Position numbers and translations under genes: made by a program
NCBI RefSeq assembly: GCF_018613835.1
Contig: NZ_JAGGPM010000029.1
Coordinates: 1 to 64,000, forward strand
Reading direction: 5' to 3'
Source of the DNA: Arthrobacter sp. ISL-5
Lineage (GTDB): Bacteria; Actinomycetota; Actinomycetes; Actinomycetales; Micrococcaceae
DNA: 64,000 nt
The notes under the pieces: model-generated
What the model was told of the DNA's origin: nothing
Seen by the model: the letters and a program-made list of their open reading frames with translations, nothing else
Database searches by the model: none
Shown here: positions 59,940-64,000 of the stretch, in pieces
Numbering within the stretch: the first letter of the stretch is position 1
Layout: each line of letters begins with the position of its first letter

Positions 59940-60197
59940 GGATGGCCAGTGTGAAATGGAGGCGGGGTTCCGGCGACATTGTTCCCGGACCGCAGAGCAC
60001 GGCGAACATTTCTATCCATGGTCCAAAGGCGGGTCCACCAGCCTGCAAAATTTGTCGCCGCCTGCGCCAGATGTAACGGCGCGAAAAGCGCCAGGCTTCC
60101 CTCGCCCGGCCAGCAGGAAAGACTGGAACGACGGCGGCGGGACTACGTTGGGTTCGACGGCGCTGTTAGCGTCGGCGAACGGCAGCCCCTCCCCTGA
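59940..60197 (+). pseudogene. Frameshifted 3' relic of an HNH-endonuclease gene
   Basis: One frame reads TAEHGEHFYPWSKGGSTSLQ and N; after a 1-2 base loss the next frame reads KFVAACARCNGAKSARLPSP, GQQERLERRRRDYVGFDGAV and SVGERQPLP with TGA. Together they form the HNH core and tail of a DUF222/HNH endonuclease. The N-terminal 350 or so residues are missing. The tail matches the relic at 31847-31939. Confidence 0.85.
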
Positions 60198-60285
60198 CCG
60201 CCCAAACGCCGATGAAAACATGGAACTGGCTTCCATCAGGCCCGTCACGGCTTAACCTGGACGCTGAATGCGTTCGCTGAACCCG

Positions 60286-60834
60286 TCAGGGAGCGAGCAG
60301 TCCGTCCGCGACGACCGCAAGCATCGATGCCACTGATTCGGCGGGAAGCTCGCTGTTGTCTGCCACTGCGGCCATGCCGCCGACAAGCCGACTGATTTGC
60401 ATTGCCTCGACCCCAGGGCGCAGGGCCGAGTCCAACCCGTCAATCAGGCGCTGATTTGCATTGACGTACGTCGTGCATTTTGCTGCGAATGGAGACCCGG
60501 GATCGCCCAGCGCAGCAGTGATCCGCGCGGCTGCACCCTTGTGTTCTGTCAGCATCGCCGCATAATCGGTCAGCCAGGTCAACAGCCGCTCCCGCGCGGA
60601 GGCGTCGAGCGAAAGCGCCCTGTCGACTGCCGCGTTGACCTTCCCCGCCCAGGCCTCAAGGACCGCGTCGTACAGCGACTCTTTGGTCGGGAAGTGCCGG
60701 TACAGTGTGCCGGGGCCCACCTCGGCCCCTTTGGCGACTTCATCCATCGAGACGGCGTCGAAGCCTTTGGCGCGGAAGAACGTACGTGCAACTTCCACGA
60801 TCCGATCGCGGTTGCGTTGAGCGTCAGCGCGCAC
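60286..60834 (-). CDS. TetR-family repressor of the MFS transporter, 182 aa
   Basis: The helix-turn-helix is at residues 8-52 (NRDRIVEVARTFFRAKGFDA, DEVAKGAEVGPGTLYRHFPT). The C-terminal domain has LLTWLTDYAAMLTEHKGAAA and SRLVGGMAAVADNSELPAES, typical of actinobacterial TetR proteins that guard efflux pumps. The start is GTG 60834, preceded by AGAGG; longer readings run through the operator into the divergent gene. The palindrome at 60864-60880 is its likely binding site and would control both this gene and the MFS gene. Confidence 0.9.
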   Translation of the reverse strand: MRADAQRNRDRIVEVARTFFRAKGFDAVSMDEVAKGAEVGPGTLYRHFPTKESLYDAVLEAWAGKVNAAVDRALSLDASARERLLTWLTDYAAMLTEHKGAAARITAALGDPGSPFAAKCTTYVNANQRLIDGLDSALRPGVEAMQISRLVGGMAAVADNSELPAESVASMLAVVADGLLAP

Positions 60835-60863
60835 CGAAACACCTCTCAATACATCATTGCAAA

Positions 60864-60880
60864 ACGGAGAGTGTCTCCGT
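60864..60880. promoter_or_regulatory. TetR operator between repressor and MFS gene
   Basis: ACGGAGA-GTG-TCTCCGT has perfect 7-base arms. It lies 30 bases from the repressor start and 70 bases from the MFS start. Confidence 0.82.
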
Positions 60881-60949
60881 ATAGTTCTAACCGGAGCATC
60901 TCTCCTCTTAGTGTACGTCAGCCCTTCGGCTAGAACAGGACACCACCCC

Positions 60950-62359
60950 ATGACACCCACAACCGCCACGCGCGCGCCCGCCGGGATCGCGGCATCCGGC
61001 GGCCGCGCCGGCAGCATTGGCCTCTGGCTGGTCATGCTCGCCCAACTCATGCTTGTCCTCGACGCGACAGTCGTCAACGTCGCACTCCCCCACATCGCCA
61101 CCGACCTTCATTTCACCCGCGCCCAGCTCAGCTGGGTCTTGAACGGCTACGCCGTTGCCTTCGGCGGCCTGCTGCTGCTCGGCGGACGGATCGGGGACGT
61201 CTTCGGCCGCCGCCGCACGTTCCTGGTGGGCGTGGCGGTGTTCACGGTCTTCTCGCTGCTCGGCGGCCTGGCCACCTCACCCCTTCTTCTCGTCATCGCC
61301 CGCGCACTCCAAGGCCTCGGCGCCGCGTTCGCCGCCCCGAGCGTACTCGCGCTCATCACCACAACCGCGCGGGACGACGCCGCGCGAAACCGGGCGCTTG
61401 CATTGTTCTCCGCCGTCGCCTCGATGGGCGGCGCGCTCGGGCTCATTCTTGGCGGCCTGCTCACCGACATGGCCAGCTGGCGGTGGACCCTCTTCATCAA
61501 CGTGCCGATCGGCGTCGTCGTCCTCCTTGCCGTGCCGCGCCTCGTCGCCGAAACTCCCCGGAGACCCGGGCGCTTCGACGTGCTCGGAGCGGTGACCGCA
61601 ACGGGCGGCGCCGTCGCCATCGTGTGGGCTCTCATCCAGGCGGGCGACGACGGCTGGTCCAGTCCCCGCACGATCGGCGGGCTGGTGGTCGGCGCAGCGC
61701 TGATCACCGTGCTCGCCTTCACCGAGCGGAGGGTGGCCCACCCCCTGCTGCGCCCGCAGCTGCTCCGCAGCCCGAGCCGAGTGGCGGCGCTGGCTGCGAT
61801 GGCGGCCACCTATGGCGGGATGCTGGCGATGTTCTTCCTCATGGTCCAGTACCTCGAAAACGATCTGCACCTCACGCCAATGCTGACCGGGCTGGCCTTC
61901 CTTCCGATGCCCCTGAGCATCTTCGCGATGTCCCGGATCGTCCCGCGACTGGTCGAGCGCTTCGGGGCCGTCCGCCTGGTCATCTTCGGCGCCGCCCTTC
62001 GCGTGGTCGCCTTCCTGCCCCTCACGCAACTGAGTCCGGACACGCCCTTCGTGATCGTGATGATTGCCCTGCTGTTTACGGGAATCTCAGCCGGCATGAC
62101 GTTCATGCCACTCACGACGCTCGCGCTTCGCAACGTCGAACCCGAGCACGCAGGGTCCGCCTCCGGGCTTTTCCAGACAATGCAGCAACTTGGCGGCGCC
62201 GTCGGACTGGCCATCGTGGCTTCGACCTACGCGGCCTTCGCTACCCCCGGCGACTTCCTGACCGGCGGACGGGCCGGGTTCTGGTCGGCGACCATCCTCT
62301 CCGCGCTCGCGCTGGCAGCCGTCGTCGGGCTGGTCATCAGACCTCGGAAGGTGGGATGA
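60950..62359 (+). CDS. DHA2-family (14-helix) MFS efflux transporter, 469 aa
   Basis: The motifs LDATVVNVALPHIATDLHFT (helix 1), GGRIGDVFGRRRTFLVGVAV (loop 2-3), RALQGLGAAFAAPSVLALIT (helix 4) and GGALGLILGGLLTDMASWRW (motif C) define a drug:proton antiporter. Fourteen helices fit the length. ATG 60950 follows AACAGGACACC; the open frame upstream crosses the operator. The divergent TetR gene and the operator at 60864 imply induction by a pump substrate. An 8-bp inverted repeat with a long loop (62365-62404) follows the gene. Confidence 0.93.
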   Translation: MTPTTATRAPAGIAASGGRAGSIGLWLVMLAQLMLVLDATVVNVALPHIATDLHFTRAQLSWVLNGYAVAFGGLLLLGGRIGDVFGRRRTFLVGVAVFTVFSLLGGLATSPLLLVIARALQGLGAAFAAPSVLALITTTARDDAARNRALALFSAVASMGGALGLILGGLLTDMASWRWTLFINVPIGVVVLLAVPRLVAETPRRPGRFDVLGAVTATGGAVAIVWALIQAGDDGWSSPRTIGGLVVGAALITVLAFTERRVAHPLLRPQLLRSPSRVAALAAMAATYGGMLAMFFLMVQYLENDLHLTPMLTGLAFLPMPLSIFAMSRIVPRLVERFGAVRLVIFGAALRVVAFLPLTQLSPDTPFVIVMIALLFTGISAGMTFMPLTTLALRNVEPEHAGSASGLFQTMQQLGGAVGLAIVASTYAAFATPGDFLTGGRAGFWSATILSALALAAVVGLVIRPRKVG

Positions 62360-62433
62360 GGGCACCCGTTCCTGGATGCCCTGGGTGTTCCGCCCCGGAA
62401 CGGGCGTCCCACAAGGAACACGATGGCACCTAG

Positions 62434-62495
62434 CCCAGTGCCTGATCGCGGCATGGGGCGGGCACCTCTCGGCGATGCAGTCCATCCAGTCCTGA
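62434..62495 (+). pseudogene. 3' tail fragment of a GntR regulator gene
   Basis: The DNA from about 62434 to TGA 62495 follows the last 60 bases of the GntR gene at 43573-44361 (GGGCACCTCTC then GATGCAGTCC and CCAGTCCT). All upstream parts are missing. It ends 23 bases before the convergent nucleoside hydrolase gene, which repeats the arrangement at 57003-57900. Confidence 0.8.
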
Positions 62496-62517
62496 CCGGC
62501 ATGGCCAATACCCCCGC

Positions 62518-63525
62518 TTAGGCGACCGCCGCACCCACGGCCACTGCCGCCGTCGTACTTTCAGAGAACGACAGCAGCGTCGCCACCAGATGCGGCGCGA
62601 AGTCGCCCTCCAGGGATAGCACCACCCGGCACCGAGCGCCGGGCTGCTCCGGGTAGTCCATGTACAGCCCGCGCAGGTCGCAGACGGTCTGCCCGCGTCC
62701 GGGACCGTCTGTGGTGTCGACGTCGACCTGCACCACCGGGGCGACGGCGGCTTTGACGCCGCCCACCGCGAGCGCCGCCGCGAGGGGGTCGTGCATGGCG
62801 GAGCAGGCCCGGCCGAAGATGCCCTCGTAGAACCGGAAGTAGTAGCCGAGCATCTCCCCCAGTGCCTGCGGAACCGGGTGGCCGGCGGCCAGCAGTTCCT
62901 GCCGGTGGCTTTCCTCCAGCACGTTGGACATGGTCACGTCCAGCGGCACCAGGGTGATGTTCCAGTCGGCGGCGAGGACGTCCGTGGCGGCCTCGGGGTC
63001 GTTGGCGATGTTGGCCTCCGCCACCGCCGTGATGTTTCCCGGGGCCAGCGCCGCCCCGCCCATGATGGTGATTTCCTCCACGAGCCGGGGAAGCTCCGGT
63101 TCCAGCCGCAGGGCCTCGGCGATGTTGGTGAGCGGGCCGATGGCGAGGACGCGCAGCGTGCCGGGGTGCTCGTGGGCGAGCCGCACCAGCATCTCCGCCG
63201 CGGTTTCCTGCGCCAGCCCGGCGCCGGCTGCCTCCAGCGAAACCTCGCCGATGCCGTTGGCGCCGTGGACGTGCGGCGCCCCGCCGCGGAACGTGCCGGT
63301 CTGCGGGTCGTGGGCGCCGAGCGCGACGGGGATGTGCGCGTGCCCGGCAAGCTGGAGCAGGTCCAGGGTGTTGCGGGCGCCGACGGCGGCACTGACGTTG
63401 CCGCTGACGGTGCCGATCCCCCGCACGTCCGCCTGCAGCGAGGCGAGCAGGTAGGCCAGGGCGAGGGCGTCGTCGATCCCGGTGTCGCAGTCGAAGTAGA
63501 ACGGGTGGCTGATGGGCGTGGTCAT
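62518..63525 (-). CDS. Inosine-uridine-type nucleoside hydrolase, 335 aa
   Basis: The calcium site DCDTGIDDALALAYL lies near the N-terminus (residues 13-24). Family marks LAIGPLTNIAEALRLEP and ITIMGGAALAPGNITAVAEA follow. LVPLDVTM (calcium ligand) and SAMHDPLAAAL with the active-site His-Asp pair lie in the second half. The protein is complete and of usual length. It cleaves the glycosidic bond of ribonucleosides to free base and ribose. A start at ATG 63525 has GAGAACC-type weak upstream sequence. It is followed upstream by an MFS gene read the same way, likely the matching nucleoside transporter. A frameshifted copy lies at 57224. Confidence 0.95.
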   Translation of the reverse strand: MTTPISHPFYFDCDTGIDDALALAYLLASLQADVRGIGTVSGNVSAAVGARNTLDLLQLAGHAHIPVALGAHDPQTGTFRGGAPHVHGANGIGEVSLEAAGAGLAQETAAEMLVRLAHEHPGTLRVLAIGPLTNIAEALRLEPELPRLVEEITIMGGAALAPGNITAVAEANIANDPEAATDVLAADWNITLVPLDVTMSNVLEESHRQELLAAGHPVPQALGEMLGYYFRFYEGIFGRACSAMHDPLAAALAVGGVKAAVAPVVQVDVDTTDGPGRGQTVCDLRGLYMDYPEQPGARCRVVLSLEGDFAPHLVATLLSFSESTTAAVAVGAAVA

Positions 63526-63568
63526 TGCGGTGGTTCTCGTTTCGTAGGTGCTTGGTTTGGGGTGGGAG

Positions 63569-64000
63569 TCAGAGGGATTCGCCCTTGGGGGCGGCGACGA
63601 AGAGGCTCACGATGAACGCCGCCGCCGTGATGGCCACGGAGATCCAGAGTGCGGTGGCGTAGCCGGCGGAGGTGGCCTGCGCGGCGAACGGTGCGACGAT
63701 GACGACGCCGAGGCTCGCCCCGATGCCGAAGGAGGCGCCGTTGATGCCGGGCAGGGCGGCGGGGGCTTCCTTGGGCGAGAGCAGGACGGAGAGTCCGTTG
63801 ATGGCGGTCAGGAAGAAGCCGTTGTAGAAGATGCCGAGGAATGCGACGGCGATCATCACCGCCACCTGGTTGTCGGAGAACGCGGCGGCGGCGATGGCGC
63901 AGGCCAGGCTGAGTGCGGTGCCGGCGCGGAGGGTTTTGATCCAGCCCCGGCGGTCGGCGAGCCAGCCGGCGAGCGGTGCGGCGAAGACGCCGATCAGCGC
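63569..64000 (-). CDS. MFS transporter, C-terminal part, cut by the window edge
   Basis: The visible 140 residues form the last four helices of an MFS protein (GVFAAPLAGWLADRRGWIKT loop motif, MAVMIAVAFLGIFYNGFFLT, GINGASFGIGASLGVVIVAP, ALWISVAITAAAFIVSLFVA). The A-x-x-x-G-W-L-A-D-R-x-G loop is the motif repeated between helices 8 and 9. The stop is 43 bases before the nucleoside hydrolase start, so the two genes probably form an operon for uptake and cleavage of nucleosides. The N-terminus lies beyond the window. Confidence 0.85.
   Translation of the reverse strand, partial: ALIGVFAAPLAGWLADRRGWIKTLRAGTALSLACAIAAAAFSDNQVAVMIAVAFLGIFYNGFFLTAINGLSVLLSPKEAPAALPGINGASFGIGASLGVVIVAPFAAQATSAGYATALWISVAITAAAFIVSLFVAAPKGESL

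Overview
The window is GC-rich DNA with strong GGAGG-type ribosome sites, many GTG starts, TetR and GntR regulators, a twin-arginine alkaline phosphatase and many gene-end hairpins. This fits a member of the Actinomycetota. Protein flavour (HNH-endonuclease relics with an FVAACARCN core, a GlnA-like gamma-glutamyl ligase operon, a Wadjet operon, ethanolamine permease) suggests Micrococcaceae such as Arthrobacter or Pseudarthrobacter. That placement is an inference from gene content, not from a marker gene. No rRNA, tRNA, CRISPR array or replication origin was seen.

Layout. 0-5 kb: a small hypothetical gene with a clear terminator, a broken Ser/Thr kinase-GAF gene and a large multicopper oxidase. 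5-10 kb: PspC-like protein, ZIP metal transporter, a DEDDh exonuclease joined to a membrane anchor, an ABM-like protein and PhoD phosphatase. 10-14.6 kb: a translationally coupled efflux, phosphotransferase (rifampicin phosphotransferase-like) and TetR operon with a palindromic operator. 14.7-31 kb: secreted and membrane proteins, cyclopropane fatty acid synthase, a diguanylate cyclase, a decayed flavin monooxygenase, a secreted metallophosphoesterase coupled to a beta-propeller-like protein, a Tn3 transposase relic, a cold-shock gene beside a gene that begins with a cold-shock N-terminus, and an oxidoreductase.

31.8-43.4 kb is a defence-type island. It holds a complete Wadjet operon jetABCD, an RHH/GNAT toxin-antitoxin pair, an AAA ATPase, relics of a second jetD and of a subtilase, an uncharacterised two-gene operon encoding 51- and 41-residue proteins, and a coiled-coil/membrane protein pair. 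43.5-49 kb carries a HutC-type GntR regulator, a truncated near-identical copy of it, a CPBP protease, a PH-domain protein, a secreted subtilase and a secreted lipase.

49-56 kb is a coherent catabolic locus. A FadR-type regulator faces an operon for an ethanolamine-type permease, a glutamine-synthetase-like gamma-glutamyl ligase, a gamma-glutamyl hydrolase, an aldehyde dehydrogenase and a short-chain dehydrogenase. Together these could turn ethanolamine into glycine through gamma-glutamylated intermediates. 56-64 kb holds a damaged toxin-antitoxin-like pair, a 1.1-kb patchwork of gene fragments, two TetR-controlled efflux modules with visible operators, an HNH relic, and a nucleoside hydrolase with a partial MFS transporter.

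A feature of the whole window is repeated, decayed copies of the same pieces (GntR regulator, nucleoside hydrolase, subtilase, jetD, HNH endonuclease, alpha/beta hydrolase), plus two dispersed repeat families: a terminator-like hairpin and a GGTTGAGCCTGTCGAAACC-like element that often supplies the stop codon of the gene before it.
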